Below, in pieces: positions 40,030 through 48,403 of a stretch of DNA of 64,000 nt. The stretch's first letter is position 1. Each line of letters begins with the position of its first letter. Both the position numbers and the translations under genes were made by a program. The notes below the pieces were generated by a model. That model searched no databases. It was given only the letters and a program-made list of their open reading frames with translations, and had not been told where the DNA came from. Source of the stretch: Saprospirales bacterium (GTDB taxonomy: Bacteria > Bacteroidota > Bacteroidia > Chitinophagales > JADIYW01); the NCBI GenBank assembly GCA_016711605.1, contig JADJSS010000045.1:186001-250000 (forward strand), given 5' to 3'.

Positions 40030-40686
40030 ATGATTACTTGTAAAAATATTTTCAAATCTTACGATAAATTGCAAGTAGTAAAAGGTGTTTCGTTGGAAAT
40101 TTCAAAAGGCGATTTAGTTTGTATTGTTGGACCATCTGGCGCTGGAAAATCTACACTTTTACATATTATTGGCACTTTAGATAAAGCTGATAGTGGTTTT
40201 GTAAGCATCAACGGGCAAGATATTGCTGCTTTAAAAGACAATAGTTTATCTAAATTCAGAAATGAGTATTTAGGTTTTGTTTTTCAATTTCATCATTTAT
40301 TGCCTGAGTTTAATGCAATAGAAAATGTATGTATTCCAGCTTATATTGCAAGAAAAAGTGAATCTCAAGCAGAAAAGCGTGCTATGGAATTACTAGATTT
40401 TTTAGGTTTAAAAGACAGAATGTATCATAAACCTAATGAACTCTCAGGTGGTGAACAACAACGTGTGTCTGTTGCACGTGCATTGATGAATAATCCTTTA
40501 GTAATTCTGGCAGATGAACCAACAGGAAATTTAGATACCGAACGTAGCGAAGAATTGCATCAGTTATTTTTTGACTTAAAGAAAGAATTTAATCAAACTT
40601 TTGTTATTGTCACACACAATGAACTTTTAGCGAATCGAGCAGATAAAAAGTTTTCTATGAAAGATGGTTTGATAATTAACAATTAA
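40030..40686 (+). CDS. lolD: ABC transporter ATP-binding protein, LolD/MacB type
   Basis: 218 residues. Walker A GPSGAGKST at 34-42, signature LSGGEQQRVSVARAL, Walker B VILADEPTGNLD and the switch His in VIVTHN. FQFHHLLPEFNAIENV is the Q-loop region characteristic of the LolD/MacB/FtsE group. It would power lipoprotein release (LolCDE) or a related extruder; the permease is not adjacent, so the transporter is not certain. Confidence 0.88.
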   Translation: MITCKNIFKSYDKLQVVKGVSLEISKGDLVCIVGPSGAGKSTLLHIIGTLDKADSGFVSINGQDIAALKDNSLSKFRNEYLGFVFQFHHLLPEFNAIENVCIPAYIARKSESQAEKRAMELLDFLGLKDRMYHKPNELSGGEQQRVSVARALMNNPLVILADEPTGNLDTERSEELHQLFFDLKKEFNQTFVIVTHNELLANRADKKFSMKDGLIINN

Positions 40687-40790
40687 TGATTTTTTGATTG
40701 ACAATTATATTTTTTAAAAATCAATTTTAATCTTCAATTTTTCATTGCAAAAATGTTAACTATCAAATAACATCATTTTCAAATTTTCAA

Positions 40791-40822
40791 ATTGGGTTAT
40801 TTTCAAATTATTACTATCTTTG
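40791..40822 (+). promoter_or_regulatory. Promoter of tRNA-Arg
   Basis: attg (40791-40794), 20 bases, then TATCTTTG (40815-40822), consistent with the Bacteroidota consensus. The predicted start, near 40829, is about 9 bases before the tRNA. Confidence 0.65.
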
Positions 40823-40837
40823 CACCTCAAAATTGCT

Positions 40838-40911
40838 GGACCTGTAGCTTAACTGGATAGAGCATCGCACTACGGATGCGAAGGTTAGGGGTTCGACTCC
40901 CTTCAGGTTCA
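40838..40911 (+). tRNA. tRNA-Arg (anticodon ACG)
   Basis: 74 nt. Acceptor stem ggacctg pairs with caggttc (one G-T), D arm gctt/gagc, anticodon stem tcgca/tgcga with loop ctacgga giving anticodon ACG (A34 presumably edited to inosine to read CGN), and T arm with ttcgact loop. The discriminator is A and the 3' CCA is not encoded. Confidence 0.96.
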
Positions 40912-40953
40912 CAAATTTTGATTTTTTAGTAATTAACAATTGTGTGTAAGGAA

Positions 40954-40985
40954 TTTGGAAAGAATAGTATTTTTCCCTATTTTTG
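40954..40985 (+). promoter_or_regulatory. Promoter of the rpmB-rpmG-DUF4295 operon
   Basis: TTTG (40954-40957), 20 bases, TATTTTTG (40978-40985). A textbook Bacteroidota promoter 21 bases before the rpmB ATG. Confidence 0.78.
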
Positions 40986-41006
40986 CACCTCTTAAAAGAA
41001 AAAATT

Positions 41007-41252
41007 ATGGCAAGGTTTTGTGATTTATCAGGTAAAGGTCCAATGTCTGGAAACAGTGTTTCTCACTCAAACATTAAAACGAAACGTAAATTCTATCCGA
41101 ATTTACAAAAAAAATCGTTTTTTATTCCTGAATTAGACAGATGGATTGATTTGAAAGTATCAACTACTTCAATTCGTACAATCAATAAAAAAGGTATTTA
41201 TACTTACTTAAAAGAATTAGAGAAAAAAGGCGAAATTCAATTAGGTTTCTAA
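41007..41252 (+). CDS. rpmB: 50S ribosomal protein L28
   Basis: 81 residues from ATG at 41007, chosen because MARFCDLSGKGPMSGNSVSHS is the family N-terminus; the frame also opens eight codons upstream. The SHSNIKTKRKFYPNLQ motif is diagnostic. It is the first gene of a compact operon with rpmG and a DUF4295 gene, 10 bp apart. Confidence 0.97.
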   Translation: MARFCDLSGKGPMSGNSVSHSNIKTKRKFYPNLQKKSFFIPELDRWIDLKVSTTSIRTINKKGIYTYLKELEKKGEIQLGF

Positions 41253-41262
41253 AAAAACGATC

Positions 41263-41448
41263 ATGGCAAAGAAGAAAGGCAATAGAATTCAGGTAATATT
41301 AGAATGTACAGAACACAAAACTTCAGGTTTAGCTGGTGTTTCTCGTTATATTACTACTAAAAACAGAAAAAATACACCTGAAAGAATTGAATTGAAAAAA
41401 TTCAATCCAATTATGAAAAAAGTAACTGTTCACAAAGAAATAAAATAA
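41263..41448 (+). CDS. rpmG: 50S ribosomal protein L33
   Basis: 61 residues, MAKKKGNRIQVILECTEHK with the L33 signature SRYITTKNRKNTPERIELKKF. It has Cys at one position only (LECTEH), that is, the zinc-free (C-) form lacking the CXXC pairs. It lies between rpmB and the DUF4295 gene. Confidence 0.97.
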   Translation: MAKKKGNRIQVILECTEHKTSGLAGVSRYITTKNRKNTPERIELKKFNPIMKKVTVHKEIK

Positions 41449-41454
41449 TAAACA

Positions 41455-41625
41455 ATGGCTAAAGTATCCAAAAACGCGAAAGTAGATAGAGGTAAAAATG
41501 TTGGTGAATCTAAAAATATGGTGAAAATCATTAAAGCGGTAAAATCAACAAAATCTGGTGCATATACTTTTAGAGAAAAAGTGGTTCACAAAGATTTACT
41601 TCAAGACACGCTTAAAAATTTATAA
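41455..41625 (+). CDS. DUF4295 small basic protein
   Basis: 56 residues, MAKVSKNAKVDRGKNVG then KIIKAVKSTKSGAYTFREKVV. This small basic protein characteristically follows rpmG in Bacteroidota and may be a ribosome-associated component; its function is not established here. It starts 6 bp after the rpmG stop and ends 16 bp before the terminator stem. Confidence 0.92.
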   Translation: MAKVSKNAKVDRGKNVGESKNMVKIIKAVKSTKSGAYTFREKVVHKDLLQDTLKNL

Positions 41626-41641
41626 ATTTTTGCTACAATAT

Positions 41642-41675
41642 AAATAGCTTCTCGTTTTTATGAGAAGCTATTTTT
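41642..41675 (+). terminator. Intrinsic terminator of the rpmB operon
   Basis: A 12-bp perfect stem (41642-41653 aaatagcttctc with 41662-41673 gagaagctattt), an 8-base loop and a T-run. Confidence 0.88.
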
Positions 41676-41736
41676 GTTTATTTTTAGCTTTCTTTTAATT
41701 CAAAATTCACAAATTCTTCAATTCAATAATTATAAA

Positions 41737-42714
41737 ATGGGAATTTTCGATAAAATATTTGGCAAATCTAAATCCGAAGAAGAAATAAAAGTTGACGAAC
41801 AACAACTCAATGATGGTTTGGAAAAAACCAAGCAAGGTTTCTTTTCAAAAATATCAAAAGCAGTTGCTGGTAAATCTACAGTTGATATTTCTTTTTTAGA
41901 TGAATTAGAAGAAATTCTAATTTCTTCAGATGTTGGATTACCAACTACTATCAAAATTATTGACAGATTAGAAGCTAGAGTATCAAAAGATAAATACCTC
42001 AATACAAATGAGTTAAATAATATACTTAAACAAGAGATTGCACAAATCTTAGCTGAGAATAACACAAAAGATTTACATTCATTTATTCCTGAAACCGTCA
42101 AAAAACCATATGTAATTATGGTAGTTGGTGTAAATGGTGTTGGCAAAACTACTACAATTGGCAAATTAGCATATCAATTTAAAAAAGCTGGTAAAGAAGT
42201 ATTACTTGGTGCTGGTGACACGTTTCGTGCTGCTGCAGTTGACCAGTTAACGATTTGGAGCGAACGAGTTGGCGTGCAAATCGTAAAGCAAGCAATGGGT
42301 TCAGATCCAGCTGCAGTTGCCTTTGATGCTGTACAATCTGGTGTAGCAAAAGGTGTTGACATTATAATCCTCGATACTGCTGGTCGTTTGCACAACAAAC
42401 AAGGTTTAATGGACGAATTATCTAAAATAAAAAAGGTGATGAGCAAAGTTATTCCAGATGCACCACATGAAGTATTATTAGTTTTAGATGCATCAACAGG
42501 ACAAAATGCATTGGAACAAGCCAAACATTTTTCGGCAGCAACACAAGTTACGGCATTAGCATTAACAAAATTAGATGGTACCGCAAAAGGTGGTGTGGTT
42601 TTAAGTATCGCTGATGAATTTAAAATTCCGATAAAATATATTGGCTTAGGCGAAAAAATGGAACAACTGCAAGTCTTTAATCGCGAAGCTTTTATATCTA
42701 CTTTATTTGAGTAA
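41737..42714 (+). CDS. ftsY: Signal recognition particle receptor FtsY
   Basis: 325 residues from ATG 41737 (MGIFDKIFGK). The N-domain is helical. G-motifs: GVNGVGKTTTIGKLA at 131-145, DTFRAAAVDQL, DTAGRLHNK and TKLDGTAKGG. The acidic A-domain is short, as is common in Bacteroidota. It is the SRP receptor GTPase that docks ribosomes at the membrane. Upstream of the chosen start, the frame remains open to 41674 but overlaps the terminator. Confidence 0.97.
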   Translation: MGIFDKIFGKSKSEEEIKVDEQQLNDGLEKTKQGFFSKISKAVAGKSTVDISFLDELEEILISSDVGLPTTIKIIDRLEARVSKDKYLNTNELNNILKQEIAQILAENNTKDLHSFIPETVKKPYVIMVVGVNGVGKTTTIGKLAYQFKKAGKEVLLGAGDTFRAAAVDQLTIWSERVGVQIVKQAMGSDPAAVAFDAVQSGVAKGVDIIILDTAGRLHNKQGLMDELSKIKKVMSKVIPDAPHEVLLVLDASTGQNALEQAKHFSAATQVTALALTKLDGTAKGGVVLSIADEFKIPIKYIGLGEKMEQLQVFNREAFISTLFE

Positions 42715-42804
42715 ACTGAAGTCTCAATTTGCAACCTTAAAAAATATTTCTAAAAATTTATGGAATTTAACCATTTCATGTATCTCAATAGTAAAAGATA
42801 CAAA

Positions 42805-43302
42805 ATGGAATTAGAAATCATCAATCAAAAAATTCACACACTTAGAAATGTAAAAGTAATGTTAGACTATGATTTAGCTGCATTATACGATTCAGAAACT
42901 AAAAATTTAAAACGAGCAGTTAACAGAAACATAGAAAGATTTCCAGATGATTTTATGTTTCAATTAACTAAAGTAGAGTTTGATAACTTGAGGTGCAAAA
43001 ATGGCACCTCAAGTTCAAATTATGGTGGAATCAGATATTTGCCTTATGCATTTACCGAACAAGGTGTTGCCATGTTAAGTAGCGTTTTGAATAGCCAAAA
43101 AGCAATTGATGTAAATATTGCCATCATGCGTGCTTTTGTAAAAATGAGACAATACGCATTGAATTACAAAGAGTTGGCTGATAAATTATTAGAACATGAT
43201 TCTAAATTTATAGATGTGTATGAAGTGCTGGATTATTTAACTACTGAAAAGAAATTAGAATTAGACCAAAAAGAACGACCAAGAATTGGATTTAAAATTT
43301 GA
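42805..43302 (+). CDS. ORF6N domain-containing DNA-binding-like protein
   Basis: 165 residues from ATG 42805; the frame also opens at 42760. The ORF6N domain includes VKVMLDYDLAALYDSETKNLKRAVNRNIERFPDDFMFQLT and YLPYAFTEQGVAMLSSVLNS, followed by a helical tail with RQYALNYKELADKLLEHD. ORF6N is found in phage and stand-alone bacterial proteins and is thought to bind DNA; role unknown. A 12-bp perfect inverted repeat lies inside the coding sequence (42985-43015) in the variable stretch between the two conserved blocks. There is no other mobile-element gene nearby. Confidence 0.87.
   Translation: MELEIINQKIHTLRNVKVMLDYDLAALYDSETKNLKRAVNRNIERFPDDFMFQLTKVEFDNLRCKNGTSSSNYGGIRYLPYAFTEQGVAMLSSVLNSQKAIDVNIAIMRAFVKMRQYALNYKELADKLLEHDSKFIDVYEVLDYLTTEKKLELDQKERPRIGFKI
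42985..43015. repeat. 12-bp perfect inverted repeat inside the ORF6N gene
   Basis: Arms aacttgaggtgc (42985-42996) and gcacctcaagtt (43004-43015) flank loop aaaaatg. It encodes NLRCKNGTSSS in the poorly conserved part of the domain. No T-run follows, so it is not a standard terminator. Confidence 0.8.
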
Positions 43303-43331
43303 TATTTGTACGAATAATTAAAATATTTTTA

Positions 43332-44309
43332 TTGAAAAGACACACTTTCATATTATTCTTGTTTTTCCTTTTTGCAAATTCTTTTGCACAAAAAACATCA
43401 TTAAAACCAACTCAAAAACCAAAAACATCTTTAACTTATTTCAGAACGATAGATTTTTTTGATAAAGAAGACAGTACCAAAAATTATGGAATTGTCTATC
43501 ATCCAAACGCACCAGCAAAAAGTTTATTGATTTTGTTAACCGCTTTTGGCGAATCACCACCAATGGCTGAAGTGGAATCCAATATTCCAGCAATTGCTGC
43601 AACAAAAGGAATGTTGACTGTTATTTTATCGAACAATGAAGGCAATTTATCGTTCCAAATCGATGCAAATGCCATGCATTATTTGGATAGCATGATACCA
43701 ATTTTGCTCAATAAATACAATATTCCAAATGATAATTTTTATTTAGGTGGTTTTTCACTTGGTGGTTCAAGTGTGGTGAAATATGTGCAGCATTGCAATG
43801 TTTTCGATATCAAACAAAAACCAAAAGCAGTTTTTGCCATCGATCCACCTTTGGATTTTAATCGCTTATATCATGTGTATGATAGATGGTTGACTGATAC
43901 TTCTACTTATTACATGAATAAATTGCAATACAAATTGTTCATTGATAAAATGCAAACGTACTTTCGTGGTGATGTGAGTACAGCTTATCAAAATTATTTA
44001 AAATTGTCACCGTATTGTTACGAAGATAAAGATAATATAGGCGCACGGTTGTTTGAAAAAATGCCAATTTCCATTTATTGTGAACCAGATTTTAGTTGGG
44101 CAATTTCTGAAAAACATTGGAATGCTTATGATTTAAATGTATTGGATAATATAAGTTTTATTAATGAATTGCAAAAATTGGGCAACAAAAATGCGCAACT
44201 GATTTTAACTCAAAACAAAGGGAAACGCAAAATAATTAATCAAAAACATCTACATTCTTGGTCAATAGCTGACGCAAATGAAGTTGTAAATTGGTTGCTG
44301 AAGTATTGA
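43332..44309 (+). CDS. Exported alpha/beta-hydrolase-like protein
   Basis: About 325 residues from TTG at 43332, chosen because MKRHTFILFLFFLFANSFAQ is a proper signal peptide; no ATG is available. The fold has NYGIVYHPNAPAKSLLILLTAFGESPP and the nucleophile elbow GGFSLGGSSVVKY with Ser. The terminal KHLHSWS could supply the catalytic His. An esterase or peptidase activity is likely but unproven. It starts just after the ORF6N gene ends. Confidence 0.72.
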   Translation: MKRHTFILFLFFLFANSFAQKTSLKPTQKPKTSLTYFRTIDFFDKEDSTKNYGIVYHPNAPAKSLLILLTAFGESPPMAEVESNIPAIAATKGMLTVILSNNEGNLSFQIDANAMHYLDSMIPILLNKYNIPNDNFYLGGFSLGGSSVVKYVQHCNVFDIKQKPKAVFAIDPPLDFNRLYHVYDRWLTDTSTYYMNKLQYKLFIDKMQTYFRGDVSTAYQNYLKLSPYCYEDKDNIGARLFEKMPISIYCEPDFSWAISEKHWNAYDLNVLDNISFINELQKLGNKNAQLILTQNKGKRKIINQKHLHSWSIADANEVVNWLLKY

Positions 44310-44338
44310 AATCAAACTTAAAAAGGTATTATCTTTGC
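44307..44338 (+). promoter_or_regulatory. Promoter of rimO
   Basis: ttg (44307-44309), 21 bases, TATCTTTG (44331-44338). It lies 25 bases before the TTG start codon of rimO and overlaps the 3' end of the preceding gene. Confidence 0.6.
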
Positions 44339-44363
44339 ATTCTGAAAATCAAATAACTTTTAC

Positions 44364-45689
44364 TTGAAAACAAAATCACATACAAAAGATAAATACAACG
44401 TTATTACTTTAGGTTGTTCCAAAAATTTAGTCGATTCTGAAGTCTTGGTTTCACAATTAAAACACAACGATTTTGAAGTTGAACATCAATCAGAAAAAAA
44501 AGATGCGAACATCATCATCGTGAATACTTGTGGTTTTATTGACAGAGCCAAAGAAGAATCCATCAATACGATTTTAGAATATGCCAAACAAAAAGAAAAA
44601 GGAAAAATTGAAAAATTGTATGTTACTGGTTGTTTATCGCAACGCTACAAAGACGATTTAGAGCAAGAAATTCCGCAAGTTGATGCTTATTTCGGTACGT
44701 TGGAATTGCCTCAATTACTCAAAAAATTAAACGCAGATTACAAGCACGATTTAATTGGTGAACGTTATTTGACAACACCACAGCATTATGCATATTTAAA
44801 AATTTCAGAAGGTTGTAATCGTACATGTACGTTTTGTGCGATTCCAATTATGCGTGGAAAACACGTTTCAAAAACCATTGAAGATATTGTTGCAGAAGCT
44901 AAAAACCTAGCAAAACAAGGCGTTAAAGAGATTATGTTGATTGCACAAGAATTGACCTATTATGGTTTGGATATTTACAAAGAACGTGCGTTGTCGAAAT
45001 TATTGTACCAGTTAAATGAAGTAGAAGGCATTGAATGGATTCGTTTGCATTATGCATATCCATCAAAATTTCCGTTAGATATAATTGATGCAATTAAAGC
45101 TTGCGACAAGGTTTGTAATTACTTGGATATTCCATTACAACATGCAAACAATAATGTGTTGAAACGCATGCAGCGACAAATTACTCGCGAAGAAACGACT
45201 GAATTAATTAATGAAATTCGAACCAGAATTCCTGACATTGCCATTCGTACAACGATGCTGGTTGGTTTTCCTGGTGAAACCGAAGAAGACTTCGAAGATT
45301 TATGTAATTTTATTCGTGAAATGGAATTTGAACGTTTAGGTGTTTTTCAATATTCGCATGAAGATGATACGGCTGCGTTTGGTTTTGAAGATGATATTTC
45401 TCAAGATACAAAAGAAGAACGTGCGAGTCGTTTAATGCAAATTCAACAGGAAATTTCTTTTCAAAAAAATGAAGAAAAAGTTGGTAAAACTTTTAAAGTT
45501 TTGATTGATAGAAAAGAAGGTGGTTATTATATTGGCAGAACCGAATACGATTCACCAGAAGTTGATAATGAAGTATTGATTGATGCGAAGAAAAACTATT
45601 GCAGAATTGGAGATTTCTGCGAAGTAAAAATCTACGATGCAACAGACTTTGATTTATATGGTGAAGTGGTTAATTGTATGTCTTGGTAA
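44364..45689 (+). CDS. rimO: Ribosomal protein S12 methylthiotransferase RimO
   Basis: 441 residues with a TTG start. The UPF0004 N-terminal cluster is Cys18 (TLGCSKN), Cys56 and Cys90. The radical-SAM triad is Cys151, Cys155 and Cys158 in EGCNRTCTFCAIP. A C-terminal TRAM domain follows (TFKVLIDRKEGGYYIGRT). It methylthiolates an Asp of ribosomal protein S12. The YNVITLGCSKNLVDSE start distinguishes RimO from MiaB. Confidence 0.96.
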   Translation: MKTKSHTKDKYNVITLGCSKNLVDSEVLVSQLKHNDFEVEHQSEKKDANIIIVNTCGFIDRAKEESINTILEYAKQKEKGKIEKLYVTGCLSQRYKDDLEQEIPQVDAYFGTLELPQLLKKLNADYKHDLIGERYLTTPQHYAYLKISEGCNRTCTFCAIPIMRGKHVSKTIEDIVAEAKNLAKQGVKEIMLIAQELTYYGLDIYKERALSKLLYQLNEVEGIEWIRLHYAYPSKFPLDIIDAIKACDKVCNYLDIPLQHANNNVLKRMQRQITREETTELINEIRTRIPDIAIRTTMLVGFPGETEEDFEDLCNFIREMEFERLGVFQYSHEDDTAAFGFEDDISQDTKEERASRLMQIQQEISFQKNEEKVGKTFKVLIDRKEGGYYIGRTEYDSPEVDNEVLIDAKKNYCRIGDFCEVKIYDATDFDLYGEVVNCMSW

Positions 45690-45763
45690 TTTTAAATGTT
45701 TACGTCAATAAATTATTTGAATTTGATTTTATCCTAAACGAAATTAAATTAAAAACTAAAATA

Positions 45764-46336
45764 ATGAAATATTTAGACATCATTCAACTCGATAAAAAAA
45801 ATTACATCACAACATTGCAAGATGTTAATTGGTTTAAATACGCTGATATTGACGAAGTAACTGCTGCTTTAAACGAAACTGAAAACAATTTAATGTTGGT
45901 GTATGCATTGGAAGAATTTGTTTTTATTGACGATAATTTTGTAGATGCAAAAAGCTACGAACAATTTTTGTATACTTTCTTAAAAGAATTTCAACTTGAT
46001 TTCACTTCAACCAATGTTACACAAGATGATAATTTAATTACATTAACAATCGTTACAAAAAATCATACGCATGAATATATAGTAGATTTAGATGTTACAG
46101 AAGATTATTTTGATTTGGATTTGATTGACTATTTTTTCAATAAAGAATTTTTAGTCAAAGAAAATATTTTAGAACGCTTTTATTTTTTACCTGAAATTGA
46201 TGAAAATTTGAGTTTGTATTTCACGCATCCAACTATTCAACATAAAGCAGTAAAAGCAGGTTTGATTCCAACAAAAAATGAATTCTATCAATTGTTAGAT
46301 AGCATTAAAGAAGACGATGAAGAATTGGATAATTAA
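45764..46336 (+). CDS. Acidic protein of unknown function
   Basis: 190 residues from ATG 45764 (MKYLDIIQLDKKNYITTLQDV); earlier in-frame codons are less likely. It is rich in Asp, Glu, Leu and Phe, with no signal peptide, membrane segment or motif I recognise. Its middle is beta-like (LITLTIVTKNHTHEYIVDLDV), and it ends in an acidic tail EDDEELDN. It lies between rimO and bshC on the same strand. Confidence 0.65.
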   Translation: MKYLDIIQLDKKNYITTLQDVNWFKYADIDEVTAALNETENNLMLVYALEEFVFIDDNFVDAKSYEQFLYTFLKEFQLDFTSTNVTQDDNLITLTIVTKNHTHEYIVDLDVTEDYFDLDLIDYFFNKEFLVKENILERFYFLPEIDENLSLYFTHPTIQHKAVKAGLIPTKNEFYQLLDSIKEDDEELDN

Positions 46337-46407
46337 TTCGTAATCTTTTCCAAAGTTTATAAATTGGAAAAGTTGAAATTGAATCAGTATCTTATTAGAT
46401 AAAAAAC

Positions 46408-47840
46408 ATGAACAACATCAAATCAATTCCTTTTTCTGAAACGCATCTTTTTTCTAAATTGATTTTGGATTATATTTCTAATGATAAAAAAGTAAAACCA
46501 TTTTCTAATTATGATTTAAGTATTGATGCTATTGAACAAATCATTCAAGATAAAAAGAAAGAAAATATCGATAGAAAAGTTTTAGTTGAAACGATTAATA
46601 AGCAATATTATAGAAATTGTGATGCATCAGAAAAAACGCAACAAAACATTCAGTCATTAGAAAAAGATAATACATTTTGCATTGTTACTGCACATCAACT
46701 AAATATTTTTGGTGGACCACTTTATTACATTTATAAAATTGCACAAACTATTTCTACTTGCAATCAACTAAAAACAAAATATCCAACTTATAATTTTGTT
46801 CCAATTTATTGGCTTGGCAGCGAAGATCATGATTTTGAAGAAATTAATCACATTCATTTATTCAATAAAAAAATAGAATGGAACGATAAACAAGGTGGCG
46901 CAACTGGCGAATATTCTACACAAAGTATTTTACCATTAATTGAAGAAATAAAAACGATTTTAGGTGAAAGTGAATATGCAAATCAACTCATAGAAATTTA
47001 TCAAAAAGCATACACACATCCAACATTAACAGAAGCAACAAGATATTTAGTAAACGCATTATTTGGTGAATATGGTTTAGTTGTTGTTGATGGAAATGAT
47101 GAATCATTCAAAAATCAATTTTCAGAAATAATTAAAGATGAATTATTAAATCAAAATTCTTTCAAATTAGTAACAGAACAACTTAAGCAATTAGAAGCAA
47201 ACGACTATAAACAACAGGCATTTCCGCGCGAAATCAATTTGTTTTATTTAAGTAAAAATAGCCGTGAAAGAATAGAATATGATGCACAAACATCTCAATA
47301 CTCAATACTCAATACTCAATACCATTTTTCTAAAGAAGAAATACTTACTGAACTCGAAAATCATCCAGAATGATTTTCACCAAATGTAATTTTGCGTCCA
47401 TTGTTTCAGCAAAAAATATTGCCATCATTAGCTTATATTGGTGGTGCTGGTGAATTGAGTTATTGGTTGCAACTTAAACCAATCTTTGAGTTGTATAAAG
47501 TTAATTTTCCGCAATTGATTTTGCGAAATTCTGCATTGTTGATTAATGAAAATACATCTAAAAAAATTGATAAATTAGGTTTTCAAATTCAGGATTTTTT
47601 TAATGATATTGATACCTTAAAAAAAGAATTTATTGCTAAAAATACAGAAGATGATATTGATGTTTCCATCTATAAAAATGAACTAGAAACTACGTTTAAT
47701 AAATTACAAGAACTAACTAAAAATATCGACGCCACATTAGTAAACACAGTAGGAGCCGAGTTACAAAAAAAGTTTGCAAAGCATTGATTCTATTCAAAAA
47801 CGATTGATGAAATCATTGAAGCAAAAAAAACGAAACTGCA
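46408..47840 (+). pseudogene. bshC: Bacillithiol biosynthesis cysteine-adding enzyme BshC, damaged
   Basis: BshC adds cysteine to GlcN-malate in the last step of bacillithiol synthesis. The first 321 residues have the family N-domain (CIVTAHQLNIFGGPLYYIYKI, PIYWLGSEDHDFEEI). An in-frame TGA at 47371-47373 follows HPE where the family normally has Arg before FSPNV; a single C-to-T change in CGA would produce it. The frame continues FSPNVILRPLFQQKILPSLAYIGGAGELSYWLQLK. A second lesion is a frameshift around 47773-47775 (one T too many), after which QSIDSIQKRLMKSLKQKKRN continues the family C-terminus. The last about 70 residues are missing, and the sequence runs straight into the convergent GNAT. 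A 7-bp repeat ×4 lies in the coding region. Confidence 0.88.
47294..47321 (+). repeat. Heptanucleotide tandem repeat, 4 copies, inside bshC
   Basis: Four perfect copies of ctcaata at 47294-47321, encoding QYSILNTQY. A unit not divisible by three inside a reading frame shifts the frame when copies are gained or lost. Confidence 0.85.
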
Positions 47841-48333
47841 TGACTACGAAGGACACCTTCTTCAGTGCAACCAAGACTTTTCATTGCAGCTTTGCTTTTC
47901 TCATTTTCATTATCAGCTCTAAATTCAACGCGATGCATGTTCATTTGCTCAAAAGCAAATTGCAACAACAAAAATTTACAATGTTTATTTAAACCAGTTC
48001 CTTGGAAATTTTTCCCAATCCAGGTATAACCTAATTGCAACATTTGATGTTTTAATTGAATATCATAAAATCGTGTGCTTCCTGCGTATTGTTGTGTTTG
48101 CTTATCAAAAATTATAAATGGATATTCTGTTTTGTTTTGCTTATTTTCTAATGCTGTTACAATATATTTTTCAAATTTTCCAATCCATTTGCTTGCTGCA
48201 TCGAATATTTCCAAAGTTCTGGTTCGTTCATTGAAAAATAGGTGAGATGTTCAATATCTTTAATACTTAATGGACGAAGCAATACGCGTTCGTTTTCTAA
48301 AATGTAATCTTTATCAAAACTAAAATTTTCCAT
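47813..48333 (-). pseudogene. GNAT acetyltransferase (RimJ/RimL-like), frameshifted and C-terminally truncated
   Basis: From ATG 48333: MENFSFDKDYILENERVLLRPLSIKDIEHL. The acetyl-CoA-binding region is GYTWIGKNFQGTGLNKHCKFLLLQFAFE with the usual RVEFRADNENEKSKAAMKSLGCTEEGVLR. The two frames are joined by restoring one base in the T5 run at 48167-48171 (ENLKKYIVTALENK). The family normally has about 15-20 residues more after GVLRSH, but the sequence ends in the bshC 3' region. The C-termini of these two convergent genes appear to have been removed by one deletion near 47829-47845. The substrate is unknown. Confidence 0.85.
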
Positions 48334-48352
48334 GGTTATTATTTTTATCATA

Positions 48353-48383
48353 AAAAAAAGCTCGAAAAAATTCGAGCTTTTGT
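48353..48383 (-). terminator. Intrinsic terminator of the second M43 protease
   Basis: An 11-bp perfect stem (aaaagctcgaa / ttcgagctttt) with a 4-base loop. Read on the minus strand it is followed by a T-run (plus-strand A-run at 48352-48359). It sits 21 bp after the protease stop and 20 bp before the GNAT start. Confidence 0.85.
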
Positions 48384-48403
48384 AATATCGAATCTACAAC
48401 TTT

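Noticed and set aside
42760..43302. ORF6N gene as sign of a prophage
   Set aside because: No integrase, capsid, terminase or attachment-site duplication is found nearby; flanks are ftsY and ordinary chromosomal genes.
47371..47373. TGA read as a sense codon (stop reassignment)
   Set aside because: TGA ends other genes in the window normally (for example the aceK and yjbR stops), so reassignment is not supported.
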